From Ohtaekwangia koreensis (GTDB lineage: Bacteria > Bacteroidota > Bacteroidia > Cytophagales > Cyclobacteriaceae), in assembly GCF_900167975.1 (NCBI RefSeq), contig NZ_FUZU01000002.1, positions 813,501 to 877,500 of the forward strand: a stretch of 64,000 nt of DNA. The letters run 5' to 3'. Positions 45,045 through 54,180 of this stretch are shown here, piece after piece; positions within the stretch are counted from its first letter, which is position 1; the number at the start of each line of letters is the position of its first letter. The notes under the pieces are model-generated. The model was not told the origin of the DNA. It was given only the letters and a program-made list of their open reading frames with translations, and did no database searches. The translations under genes were made by a program, and so were the position numbers.

Positions 45045-47378
45045 TTAATAACGTGGTCTGTCCCAAGCTGGTTCATCCGTTACCTCAACTGTTGAGTCGG
45101 ATGATAGCCTGATGTGCTGGCTGCAGTCTAACGTCATATCAAGTCCTGTAGCCGGGCGTCTGAAATATCCTTTACCGTATCCTATATTTTTATCGCGATA
45201 CACCTTCGTCATAAATTTATCCCAGATAGGACGCGCTGACTTCGAGCCTTGTCCAAAATTCCAGGAAGGGAAATGTATACTTCTTTCATCACCACCAACC
45301 CAAACACCTGTAACCAGATTGTGTGTAATCCCCATGAACCAACCATCCGATGCTTTATTCGTAGTTCCTGTCTTTCCACCAATTTCGTTGTTTACTTTAA
45401 GGTCGTAACTCAATCCTCGTGAAGTACCAAGTTCATCGGTTACACCACCCTCAAGCATATATATCATCTTATAGGCAGTGCGTTCATCCATCGCCTGACG
45501 AGTCTTAGGAACAAAGTTGGCAATTACATTTCCGTTTTTGTCCTCAATGCGGGTAATGTAATAGGGCTCTATATATATACCCAGATTCACGAAGCTGCAG
45601 TATGCTGCAACCATTTCATATAGTGAAACGTCACTGGTTCCAAGGCATAATGATGGAACTGCTTCGAGCGGACTGGTTATACCAAGACGCTTCGCAAAGT
45701 CAACTACATTTTCTGGTTTAACACGGTCGATCATTTGTGCTGTTATTGAATTGATTGAGCGCGCCATCGCCTGACGTATCGTCATCTCTTCACCTGTTCC
45801 ATAGTCTCCTTCAGAATTTTTTGGTCTCCATGTACCTCCCGATACTTTGATCGTTGGAGATATATCAAGAAGCTTTAAACATGGTGAGTACCCGGCTTCA
45901 ATTGCAGTTCCATATACAAATGGTTTGAAAGTTGAACCTGGTTGACGAGTTCCCTGGCGCACGTGATCGTACTTAAAGTACTTATGATTTATACCACCTA
46001 CCCAGGCTTTGATTGCCCCTGTCTTTGGATCCATTGCCATCGCACCGGTTTGAAGAAAACGGTTATAGTAATTGAGTGAATCCATCGAACTGAACAGTGT
46101 ATCACGTTCGCCTTTCCAAGAAAATACTGTCATCGGTTTTTTCACGTTGAGCATAATCTCCACAGAATCGGAATCTGCTCCATAACGATCTACCAAACTC
46201 TTGTAGGTGCCTGTGCGCTTGATTTTTCTTTGAAGGAAATTTTTAATCTCACCACCTGTATTGTCATCTACCCATGGATTACGATTCCGTTGTTTCCACT
46301 CTCTGTCAAATTGTTTTTGCAAAGTAGACATGTGCTCTGCCATAGCTTCTTCAGCATAGCGTTGCATCTTGCTATCCACCGTAGTATATATCTTCAGCCC
46401 GGATTCCCACAAGTCATAACCGTGTTCCTTGCACCATCCGAGAAGTTCATTTCTCAAAACATTTCGGAAGTAGGTAGCGATACCCTGGTTTTGATTTTGA
46501 ACAGCAAATTTTAATTCAATTGGTAATACTTTCAATGAATCGTATGCTCTGCGACTGATGAAACCGTGATCGTATAATTTATACATCACTTGATTCCTTT
46601 TGTTCAATGCATTTTGCGGAAAGCGCTGCGGATTATAAAGTGATGGATTCTGGCACATGCCAACGATAACCGCTGCTTCCTGTATATTAAGACTATCTGG
46701 TTGCTTGTTGAAATAAGTTTCGCAGGCAACCTTTATACCATAGGCATTGCTACTGAACTCAATCGTGTTGAGATACATCGTGATGATCTCTTCCTTTGTA
46801 TAGTTCTTCTCAAGTTGATGAGAGATTGCCCACTCTTTTGTTTTTTGGATGATCCTTCGTGGCAATTTTCCAAGTCGCGCTATAGGGCCATCCAATTCAA
46901 GAGTATATAGATTCTTGGCAAGCTGTTGTGTTATTGTACTGCCACCACCTTGGCTGTTGAAAGTCAATACTCCCCAGATTACGCGTGGGTATGCCCAGAA
47001 GTCGAGTCCTGAGTGTTCATAGAATCGGTGGTCTTCAGAAAGGACAAGTGTTTTAACAAGTAAAGGTGAAAGCTGGTCATACGTTACCTGACTTCTGTTG
47101 AAACGAAAATATCTTCCGAGAGAAACGCCATCGGCAGAGATCAGTTCAGAGGATAAATCGTTCTCTGGATTCTCAATAGCTTTCAGGCTTGGCATTCCTC
47201 CAAAGAGACCGAATAGATCATTGCTTACAGACCAGACATAAATAGGGAACCCCAGTATAGCGCAGAGGAAAAGGATCCAGATTGTTTTAACAACTTTTCT
47301 AAACCACGGCTTTTGAATTAACAGAGCCTTATTGATTTTCTGCAGGATAGTTTTTTTCGAAGAATTGGATGTACTCAT
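45045..47378 (-). CDS. Class A penicillin-binding protein (PBP1A-type)
   Basis: A 777-residue bifunctional peptidoglycan synthase. One membrane helix at about residues 30-52; a GT51 glycosyltransferase domain with EDHRFYEHSGLDFWAYPR and GGGSTITQQLAKNLY; a transpeptidase domain with the SxxK motif GSTFKPF, SIN and KTG in GGKTGTTNKASDGWFMG. It polymerises and cross-links murein in the periplasm. The start is the ATG at 47378 (a TTG at 47381 would add one residue). It overlaps sprE by 50 bases and precedes uvrC by six bases, so the three genes form one transcriptional unit. Confidence 0.93.
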   Translation of the reverse strand: MSTSNSSKKTILQKINKALLIQKPWFRKVVKTIWILFLCAILGFPIYVWSVSNDLFGLFGGMPSLKAIENPENDLSSELISADGVSLGRYFRFNRSQVTYDQLSPLLVKTLVLSEDHRFYEHSGLDFWAYPRVIWGVLTFNSQGGGSTITQQLAKNLYTLELDGPIARLGKLPRRIIQKTKEWAISHQLEKNYTKEEIITMYLNTIEFSSNAYGIKVACETYFNKQPDSLNIQEAAVIVGMCQNPSLYNPQRFPQNALNKRNQVMYKLYDHGFISRRAYDSLKVLPIELKFAVQNQNQGIATYFRNVLRNELLGWCKEHGYDLWESGLKIYTTVDSKMQRYAEEAMAEHMSTLQKQFDREWKQRNRNPWVDDNTGGEIKNFLQRKIKRTGTYKSLVDRYGADSDSVEIMLNVKKPMTVFSWKGERDTLFSSMDSLNYYNRFLQTGAMAMDPKTGAIKAWVGGINHKYFKYDHVRQGTRQPGSTFKPFVYGTAIEAGYSPCLKLLDISPTIKVSGGTWRPKNSEGDYGTGEEMTIRQAMARSINSITAQMIDRVKPENVVDFAKRLGITSPLEAVPSLCLGTSDVSLYEMVAAYCSFVNLGIYIEPYYITRIEDKNGNVIANFVPKTRQAMDERTAYKMIYMLEGGVTDELGTSRGLSYDLKVNNEIGGKTGTTNKASDGWFMGITHNLVTGVWVGGDERSIHFPSWNFGQGSKSARPIWDKFMTKVYRDKNIGYGKGYFRRPATGLDMTLDCSQHIRLSSDSTVEVTDEPAWDRPRY

Positions 47379-49938
47379 CAAGACCTTTTGTACGGTAAAA
47401 AATATCGAAATTGTCTTTCGTGATTACAAAGGTATAGAATTTATGGTTCCGCAGTTCAGTAAGAGTAGCAAGCTTATCGTTGAATGTCTGGAAGTATTCG
47501 ATAGCCGAACTTACCCGAGGGAGTCCATCAACCAACGTTAATGTATAATCATCATTCAGCACAAGATTGCTTGTTTTCAGGCGAAGATCTTTGAAGTGAT
47601 TTTCATTGAATTTTTCAAGCGCTGCAGATGCAAACATCCTTTCATCTTTTTTGTAAACCATTACAAAATAATGGGACTCTTCGAATGAGCGGATATATTG
47701 AATACCTTGACGTTTTTCTTGCGAGAGCTGAAAGTCCTTGGATGACTTCAGCAATTTTTTAGCATACTCAGCTAAACTACTTTCAGGATATGTTTTACTG
47801 AATTCGTCCAATGCAAATTGATATTGATTGATGTCTTCTGTTTTACCGATGATTAAAACACTTAGCATGGCAAGATTGGGAACGAATGATGTTTCCCCCA
47901 GTTCCTGTGCCTGACTGATCACAGCTTTCGCAGCCCTATATTCTTTATTCTCAAAATGTTCGTAGGCTGTTTTATAAAGTGCTTTTTGTTTTTCTACAGC
48001 CAGACTGGATTCCTGCAGGTAGTTAGGGTTTACAAGAATTTTGGCAAAACTTGAATCAGGAAATTTCTCTTTTAATTTAGTAGCATATCCTTCTGCTTTT
48101 CCAGGGTCGGAGTCTTTAAAGATGAGATATAGCTTGTATAAAACTTCGGGTTCATGCTCTGACTCCGGGAAACGTTTTAGCAACGTAGTATAGGAAGACA
48201 CCGCATTATTGTTTTCCTGAAGTTTGAAATAATATATATCACCCAGATTAAAATAGGCATCTTCAATTTTAGCTAACGCTTCCTTCTTTTGCTCGTCCGT
48301 TCTTGGAATCTGTTTGTTTACACGATCATATTCTGCTGCCACCGGATCGGCAGGTGGTGCCTGTACTTGTGCTGCCTGATTTGGATTTTGTTCATCGGGT
48401 AGCAAAGTTTGATTTCGATTACTCACTGCTGTGGATGCCGATCGCAAGGATCTTCGCCAGTTATCTTCCAAAGGTATATCTCCCCAAATACGCTTGAATT
48501 CTGTTTGTCCAATCGACATTGCGGATGGATTTCCGAAATACCAATCCACGCTTTCTTCCTCTGTTGAAGTTCCTTCTTCATCATTGGCACTTGCAAATAT
48601 ATTGTTGTTGGTATTTGATTCTATATCGATACGGTTGGATCGTTTCTTTTTCTTACCCATTCGTTTTTCTTCTGCAGCTTTCTTTGCCTGGAAAGCAGAA
48701 TCAATACGCGTACGGAGTTGTGTTGAATCAAGTGAAGCCATGGCGAGCAAACTATCCTGCCACTTAATTGTATTCAGGTGTTTTACAAATTCGTTTAGAA
48801 TTTCCTGGCGCGCTTTTATTCTTGCATAGCCCTCGTAATCTGTTGGCAGCGCACGAATGGCACTATCGTAATAGGCTTGCGACAATTCATACTTGCGAAG
48901 CGTGTCATAGTATATTTCCCCCAGGCGCAAGTAAGCTTCGCCATCAATACGTTTATTATTCCCTTCACGAACAGAACGATTCAGATCTGTGATGGCTTCA
49001 CTGAGATTCTTTTGCTTCAATTCAAAAATTCCCATCTCATAGTAGATCTTATCCTTGAAGTCTTTGTTCTTGCTATCTTTTAATAACTTCTTGAACGATT
49101 TGCGTGCAGCCGCTACGTTGCGGCTTCTGGAAATTTCTGTTACCTGGGCAAGGTATAAACGGGCATAGAAATCAACTTCATACTCCGGATTCGTTGCAAG
49201 ACATTTTTTATAGTAATTATAGGCCTCGGCTTCAAAGCCTAACTTCTGATACACCTGACCGATTATAAAATAAATTCTTCCGGGTTTATCTCGTTTCTTC
49301 AACATGGGGACAGCCTGTGTTAAGCTCCTCACCATATTATCATAATCACCTTGTTCCTGATGAAAGTATGCTTTCTGCAATAAAAAAAACTTCTGGTTCT
49401 GTTTATTCAGTTCTTCTTTTTGAACATAGTCGATGGCAGCCTGTGCGTTGTTAAATTCTTTATGTTCTACAAACGTGCGGATAAGGTGGATCAATGCAGT
49501 ATGACGTGCATCCTTATCTTTTGTAAGCTTCGGATTGTTAACATATTTAAAAGTCTCTATAGCATTTCCCCAGTCCATGCTATATAATCGAGCTCTGCCT
49601 ACAAGTATATAATTGTCGTCAACCCACTTACTGTTCGGATGTCGTTGTATAGCAATTGAAGCCATCTTTATAGCTTCCTGAATTTCTTTATCGTAACTCT
49701 TCGCCAGGGCAGAGTCCAAGGCAGGATAAAGCCTTAAGATTCTGTTATAGTCATCTTTGAGATTGGACCAGACGGTTTTATCTATTTTCTCAATTTCTTC
49801 ACGCGCATAAAAATATCCGTTGTAATGCGCAGTTGTATTATGATAAGCTTTGCTTGTCCAGGTGTTCCTTTCGGAAGAACAGCCATTCAAGAGAACAAGC
49901 ATAAAAAAAATAAGGAAGTATCGGATCAGGATATTCAA
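47329..49938 (-). CDS. sprE: T9SS/gliding lipoprotein SprE (PorW-like)
   Basis: An 869-residue TPR lipoprotein with signal and lipobox LLNGC (Cys20), followed by SSERNTWTSKAYHNTTAHYNGYF-type start, the signature of SprE/PorW, and at least ten tetratricopeptide repeats through residue 380, then a low-complexity charged linker (about 420-560) and more TPRs. SprE links PorV-type components or GldK/N to the outer-membrane translocon. The start is TTG at 49938: a TGA stop lies immediately upstream in frame and the next Met would destroy the signal peptide. Length equals the Flavobacterium protein. Confidence 0.9.
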   Translation of the reverse strand: MNILIRYFLIFFMLVLLNGCSSERNTWTSKAYHNTTAHYNGYFYAREEIEKIDKTVWSNLKDDYNRILRLYPALDSALAKSYDKEIQEAIKMASIAIQRHPNSKWVDDNYILVGRARLYSMDWGNAIETFKYVNNPKLTKDKDARHTALIHLIRTFVEHKEFNNAQAAIDYVQKEELNKQNQKFFLLQKAYFHQEQGDYDNMVRSLTQAVPMLKKRDKPGRIYFIIGQVYQKLGFEAEAYNYYKKCLATNPEYEVDFYARLYLAQVTEISRSRNVAAARKSFKKLLKDSKNKDFKDKIYYEMGIFELKQKNLSEAITDLNRSVREGNNKRIDGEAYLRLGEIYYDTLRKYELSQAYYDSAIRALPTDYEGYARIKARQEILNEFVKHLNTIKWQDSLLAMASLDSTQLRTRIDSAFQAKKAAEEKRMGKKKKRSNRIDIESNTNNNIFASANDEEGTSTEEESVDWYFGNPSAMSIGQTEFKRIWGDIPLEDNWRRSLRSASTAVSNRNQTLLPDEQNPNQAAQVQAPPADPVAAEYDRVNKQIPRTDEQKKEALAKIEDAYFNLGDIYYFKLQENNNAVSSYTTLLKRFPESEHEPEVLYKLYLIFKDSDPGKAEGYATKLKEKFPDSSFAKILVNPNYLQESSLAVEKQKALYKTAYEHFENKEYRAAKAVISQAQELGETSFVPNLAMLSVLIIGKTEDINQYQFALDEFSKTYPESSLAEYAKKLLKSSKDFQLSQEKRQGIQYIRSFEESHYFVMVYKKDERMFASAALEKFNENHFKDLRLKTSNLVLNDDYTLTLVDGLPRVSSAIEYFQTFNDKLATLTELRNHKFYTFVITKDNFDIFYRTKGLDEYIQFFEKNYPAENQ

Positions 49939-50047
49939 TCAACTGCAATTTGTGATGGTAAAACGCAAAAAACTGACATTCCATATTTTAATGGATTGGA
50001 ATATCTAATTTTATGCAAAAAAGCGAAAATCAATTTCATCTTACTGA

Positions 50048-50911
50048 ATGAAACCAAAGAAAACATTATCGAATTGGCTTACTACCCGGTATCAACTGAT
50101 TATCAGGAACGAAGAAAACTTCGCCGAGAAAACCAGTCTGGGCTTTACCTATTCGAAAGTTATTCTTTTTTCGGTGATTTTGTTTACAGGCTTATTTGTG
50201 ATGAGTCTCTTTCTCTCAAAAACAATATTAGCCAAGTGGTTTGATCCCAAGCACGAACAAATGGTGTTGAATCAACAACTGCTGGATCTTGGTAACAAGG
50301 TTGATTCTCTTGCTATAGAAATTGAACAGAAGGAACAGTTCATCGCTAACTTTCAACGTGTACTCAGTGGTGACACCAGCAACTTTAAAGATCCTGCAGA
50401 AGCACTGAAGGGCGAAGGTCAAACACTTTCCAAGCCAGCCAACCTCAACGCTACTGCTTCCGACTCATCGTTTCGAAAAGAATTCGAGAAGTCCGATCTC
50501 TCCTTAATAACACTCACCAATGTAAAGTATAGAGATCTTCAGGAAACATTTTTTTATTCTCCGCTCTCCGGATTTGTCTCTGATCCGTATGATGTAACGA
50601 AAGGACACATGGGTGTTGACATCGTAGCGAAAGCAAACGAACCAGTAAAATGTATAGCGGATGGCACTGTGATCTTTTCATCCTGGACACAGGATTCCGG
50701 ATATGTTATTATGATACAGCATCGAGGCAACCTCATCTCCTCTTACAAGCACAATGCCCAACTGATGAAAAAAGTTGGTACTTTTGTAAATGGTGGAGAG
50801 ATTGTCTCCATAGTTGGCAATAGTGGTGAACTCACAAATGGACCGCATTTGCACTTTGAATTGTGGTACAATGGAAATTCACTAAATCCCGAAGAATTTG
50901 TAACTTTTTAA
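50048..50911 (+). CDS. Membrane-anchored M23 metallopeptidase
   Basis: A 287-residue protein with a cytoplasmic basic N-terminus of about 35 residues, one transmembrane helix (residues 38-58), a coiled stretch and a lysostaphin-like M23 domain. The metal motifs are KGHMGVDIV (H and D) and GPHLHFELW (HxH). M23 enzymes cleave peptide cross-links of murein. The next gene, a bactofilin, starts 12 bases later; bactofilin/M23 pairs are known in other bacteria, where the cytoplasmic tail of the peptidase can bind the bactofilin polymer. The DFEDHR-type active site is complete. Confidence 0.9.
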   Translation: MKPKKTLSNWLTTRYQLIIRNEENFAEKTSLGFTYSKVILFSVILFTGLFVMSLFLSKTILAKWFDPKHEQMVLNQQLLDLGNKVDSLAIEIEQKEQFIANFQRVLSGDTSNFKDPAEALKGEGQTLSKPANLNATASDSSFRKEFEKSDLSLITLTNVKYRDLQETFFYSPLSGFVSDPYDVTKGHMGVDIVAKANEPVKCIADGTVIFSSWTQDSGYVIMIQHRGNLISSYKHNAQLMKKVGTFVNGGEIVSIVGNSGELTNGPHLHFELWYNGNSLNPEEFVTF

Positions 50912-50922
50912 ACCAGAACGTC

Positions 50923-51357
50923 ATGCTAACTTCGAAAGAACAAAAACGCGCAGCCGATGAGATCAGCAACTCAAGCAACACCATCGGTAAAGGCACTTAC
51001 CTGGAAGGTAATATCGAAACATACGGCAACATTCGCATTGAAGGAAAAGTAACAGGCAATATTAAATCTAAATCAAAAGTTGCTCTCGGACATCAATCGC
51101 ATGTACAGGGAAATATCATTGCGCAAAACGCTGATATAGAAGGTGAAGTAAAAGGCAAGATTGAAATTTCAGAACTGCTTGTACTCAAAGCCACAGCTGT
51201 TATTAATGGAGATATTATAACCGGTAAAATGGTGGTCGAACCCGGTGCAATTTTCAATGGCTCATGCAAAATGGGTGCACTCGTAAAGGACATTAAAATA
51301 GGAGCAGAAAATGGGCTCAACAGATCCATCCCCCAATCCGAAGTTAAAACCATATAA
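50923..51357 (+). CDS. Bactofilin (polymer-forming cytoskeletal protein)
   Basis: A 144-residue bactofilin from the ATG at 50923 (an upstream in-frame start at 50863 overlaps the M23 gene). The core is a right-handed beta-helix with regular repeats GTYLEGNIETYGNIRIEGKV, HVQGNIIAQNADIEGEV and AVINGDIITGKM, a signature of bactofilins. Bactofilins self-assemble into membrane-associated filaments that localise cell-wall enzymes. It overlaps atpZ by 47 bases, so translation of the ATP synthase genes may be coupled to it. Confidence 0.95.
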   Translation: MLTSKEQKRAADEISNSSNTIGKGTYLEGNIETYGNIRIEGKVTGNIKSKSKVALGHQSHVQGNIIAQNADIEGEVKGKIEISELLVLKATAVINGDIITGKMVVEPGAIFNGSCKMGALVKDIKIGAENGLNRSIPQSEVKTI

Positions 51358-51544
51358 TACTTATCTTAAGTATAGCAGTCTGGCCCTCCAGTTGCTGGCA
51401 GCCATGGGTATACTTGGTTGGCTAGGATATGAACTCGATCAATATCTGCAATTGAAGTTTCCTGCCTTCATGCTGTTGTTCGGCTTTTTAGCTTTTGGTG
51501 GAATGATGTATCAGGTTTATAGATCTATAAATAAGGAACCGTAA
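51311..51544 (+). CDS. atpZ: AtpZ/AtpI-family ATP synthase accessory protein
   Basis: A 77-residue protein with two transmembrane helices (residues 20-42, 50-68) and the AtpZ-like pattern YSSLALQLLAAMGILGWLGYELD with the buried acidic residue. AtpZ is thought to assist Mg uptake or c-ring assembly. It begins inside the bactofilin gene (47-base overlap) and leads the ATP synthase cluster. Confidence 0.85.
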   Translation: MGSTDPSPNPKLKPYNTYLKYSSLALQLLAAMGILGWLGYELDQYLQLKFPAFMLLFGFLAFGGMMYQVYRSINKEP

Positions 51545-51566
51545 CATTTTTCAGAAGCTGCCTTTG

Positions 51567-51794
51567 ATGAATATTAAAGAAGTAAAATCGTTGCTGGTAA
51601 GAAGAATCGAGATGATCGATGACCCGGCTTTACTGCAGGCAATTATGAATCTGATTGATCGGGGTGTGGAGACTGAAGTAGATTTGTTACAAGCAGATAG
51701 CGATGACCACGATCTTGCTCTAGGTGAAGCGTTGGCAGTTGTAAAGCGAGACTTCTTAAAAAAATCAACAGACGAAAAAGAGCAACAACATTGA
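51567..51794 (+). CDS. Small acidic helical protein in the atp cluster, unknown
   Basis: A 75-residue protein from the ATG at 51567 with no membrane segment; predicted mostly helical, with SLLVRRIEMIDDPALLQAI and a negatively charged middle. I recognise no family. Its stop overlaps the TTG start of the next gene (TTGA), giving coupled translation with the following small membrane protein. Position between atpZ and atpB suggests an assembly or regulatory role for the ATP synthase, but this is inference. Confidence 0.65.
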   Translation: MNIKEVKSLLVRRIEMIDDPALLQAIMNLIDRGVETEVDLLQADSDDHDLALGEALAVVKRDFLKKSTDEKEQQH

Positions 51795-52141
51795 TCCGGT
51801 TTCTGATTACGCTTTTACTGTGTGCCTGTCTTATTGTCGGTTTTTCTTTTTTACTGATTGAGACCCGACCCTCCTTTTTTTATCAAACTCTTATTTTTCT
51901 GGTGTTCAGTACGGGGATGATCTACCGCTATCTCTATAAAATTGACAAGCCCGGATTCTTTGTTCAGCTATACCTTCTCACCATGACAGTAAAGCTTCTC
52001 GCCTATGGAGCTTATAATCTTGTTGTAATTCTGGAAGACAAGGCAGGTGCAGCCGCGAACGTGGTTTTTTTTATGCTCGTTTACTTCATTTTTACGGCCT
52101 TGGAGATAGGGTTTCTTTACCGCAAAATCATGCGCCAGTAA
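51791..52141 (+). CDS. Four-helix membrane protein, AtpI-like by position
   Basis: A 116-residue protein with four hydrophobic helices (about residues 3-25, 31-48, 58-80, 88-110) and TTG start at 51791, which overlaps the previous stop. Its place just before atpB is where many bacteria carry atpI, encoding a c-ring assembly factor, but I could not match a sequence signature, so the label is by position. It has the conserved-looking pattern FVQLYLLTMTVKLLAYG. Confidence 0.6.
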   Translation: MIRFLITLLLCACLIVGFSFLLIETRPSFFYQTLIFLVFSTGMIYRYLYKIDKPGFFVQLYLLTMTVKLLAYGAYNLVVILEDKAGAAANVVFFMLVYFIFTALEIGFLYRKIMRQ

Positions 52142-52198
52142 CTGCTTTTTCAGCAGCCAAATATTTCGGAAAACATTTTTTTGTGGAGCTATAATTAA

Positions 52199-52206
52199 TA
52201 CCTTTG
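52199..52206 (+). promoter_or_regulatory. -7 promoter element before atpB
   Basis: TACCTTTG matches TAnnTTTG exactly, 36 bases before the atpB ATG. A TTG at 52181-52183 is 15 bases upstream, shorter than usual. It could give the Fo/F1 genes a transcript independent of the bactofilin genes. Confidence 0.5.
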
Positions 52207-52241
52207 CGGTCGGATTTAAAAAGCCTCCGAAATAAGCCAAA

Positions 52242-53291
52242 ATGAGCGTTTCCTCCAGCATTTTAAGACGAATTTCGATCCTCAGCCTGCTGTTTGTTTT
52301 ACTTTTTTCCGGTGCGAAAGCACAGGAAGAACCCATGCCTGAGTTCAACGATCATGAGTCGACTGACAAAAAGGAATTTAATGCCAGCGAAGTGATCCTG
52401 CATCACGTAATGGATGATCACATCTGGCACTTATTCGATGGTCATTACGGTACTATATACCTTCCTGTAATTGTATACTCTTCGGAAAAGGGACTCGATG
52501 TTTTTTCTTCCCGTAATTTCTACGGAGAACATCACAACGTAGTAGAGTATAACGGCTATAAGCTAGAGCATAATCATATTTATCTGGCCGATTCCAACAA
52601 AGCCGTTTTTGATCTTTCGATCACTAAAAATGTTGCTATGCTTTTTATCAATGCAGCACTTTTGGTTATAGTGTTTCTGGCAGTAGCAAAAGGATACAAG
52701 AAAAATAAAGGCAAGGCTCCTAGTGGCATTCAATCTTTCTTTGAACCGATTATTCTATTTGTACGCGATGAAGTTGTGAAGCCAAACATTGGTCATCACT
52801 ATGAAAAGTTCTTCCCGTATCTGCTTACGTTATTCTTCTTTATACTCTTTGGAAATTTGATAGGCCTTCTGCCAGGTGCTGGTAACTTAACCGGTAATAT
52901 AGCAGTTACACTTTCATTGGCTCTGTTAACATTTATCATTACAAATGTGAATGGTAACAAAGCATACTGGTCACATATATTCTGGACTCCAGGGGTGCCA
53001 TTGCCGTTGAGACTTGTAATTCTTCCGGTAGAGATTATCGGTATTTTCACTAAACCGATTTCATTAACAATACGTCTTTTTGTGGCGATCACTGCAGGTC
53101 ACATTGTTTTATTGAGTTTGATTTCCCTGGCCTTTATCTTCGGAAGTATCTGGGTGGGTTTTGGATCTTCCATTATTGTTTTGTTTATCAGTTTGATTGA
53201 ATTGCTGGTTGCCGGTATTCAGGCTTATGTATTCACGCTGTTTACATCGTTGTACATCGGCATGGCTATAGCAGATCACGATCATCATTAA
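52242..53291 (+). CDS. atpB: F-type ATP synthase subunit a
   Basis: A 349-residue Fo a subunit, about 80-100 residues longer than the E. coli protein. It has an N-terminal signal-like helix (residues 7-27) and an exported histidine-rich segment (ten His between residues 38 and 112) before the a-subunit membrane core. The essential Arg lies in PISLTIRLFVAITAGH, and the ion channel helices GNLIGLLPGAGNLTG and VLFISLIELLVAGIQAYVF are complete. The extended N-terminus is a Bacteroidota trait. A hairpin separates it from atpE. Confidence 0.95.
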   Translation: MSVSSSILRRISILSLLFVLLFSGAKAQEEPMPEFNDHESTDKKEFNASEVILHHVMDDHIWHLFDGHYGTIYLPVIVYSSEKGLDVFSSRNFYGEHHNVVEYNGYKLEHNHIYLADSNKAVFDLSITKNVAMLFINAALLVIVFLAVAKGYKKNKGKAPSGIQSFFEPIILFVRDEVVKPNIGHHYEKFFPYLLTLFFFILFGNLIGLLPGAGNLTGNIAVTLSLALLTFIITNVNGNKAYWSHIFWTPGVPLPLRLVILPVEIIGIFTKPISLTIRLFVAITAGHIVLLSLISLAFIFGSIWVGFGSSIIVLFISLIELLVAGIQAYVFTLFTSLYIGMAIADHDHH

Positions 53292-53297
53292 TAATAA

Positions 53298-53600
<303 letters not shown>

Positions 53601-53608
53601 AAAGCTTT

Positions 53609-53651
53609 GAAAACCTGTCTTAGGCACTTGGCCGGACAGGTTTTCTTTTTT
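53609..53651 (+). terminator. Terminator-like hairpin between atpE and atpF
   Basis: GAAAACCTGTC (53609-53619) pairs perfectly with GACAGGTTTTC (53635-53645) around a 15-base loop and is followed by six T. Such a structure inside an operon should terminate part of the transcripts and/or protect the atpE 3' end. Confidence 0.8.
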
Positions 53652-53682
53652 ATTGTAACTACATCAGACTTTAAATAAAGAT

Positions 53683-54177
53683 ATGGAACTTCTAACCCCC
53701 GGCACGGGACTTATCATTTGGCAGTTAATTGTTTTTGTAGGTCTATTTTTCCTCTTAAGCAAACTCGCATGGAAACCTATCATAAGCTCACTGAAAGAAC
53801 GTGAAACATCTATTCAGGAAGCATTGTCAACGGCAGAGAAAGCACGTCTTGAAATGGCGCAACTTAAGTCAGACAATGAAAAGCTTTTGAAGGAAGCGCG
53901 TGAAGAGCGTGATGTAATCCTTCGCCAGGCTCGTGAAGCGTCTAACCGTTTAAAAGAAGATGCGCAGCTTGAAGCTAAAAAATCTGCAGATAAAATTATT
54001 GAAGAAGCACGTGCTGCTATCAATATAGAGAAGCAAGCAGCCCTGAAAGAAGTTAGAATTCAGGTAGCCATGTTCTCATTGGAGGTTGCTGAAAAGCTGA
54101 TGAAGAAAAACCTCTCGGACGATAAGGCGCAAAAAGAATTAGTTGAAAGCTACGTTAAAGAAATAAAAGCTAACTAG
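53683..54177 (+). CDS. atpF: F-type ATP synthase subunit b
   Basis: A 164-residue peripheral-stalk protein: one N-terminal membrane helix (residues 8-27, LIIWQLIVFVGLFFLLSKL) and a long charged dimerising coiled coil that reaches the delta subunit. WKPIISSLKERE follows the membrane helix as in other b subunits. The stop is three bases before atpH. Confidence 0.95.
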   Translation: MELLTPGTGLIIWQLIVFVGLFFLLSKLAWKPIISSLKERETSIQEALSTAEKARLEMAQLKSDNEKLLKEAREERDVILRQAREASNRLKEDAQLEAKKSADKIIEEARAAINIEKQAALKEVRIQVAMFSLEVAEKLMKKNLSDDKAQKELVESYVKEIKAN

Positions 54178-54180
54178 GTC

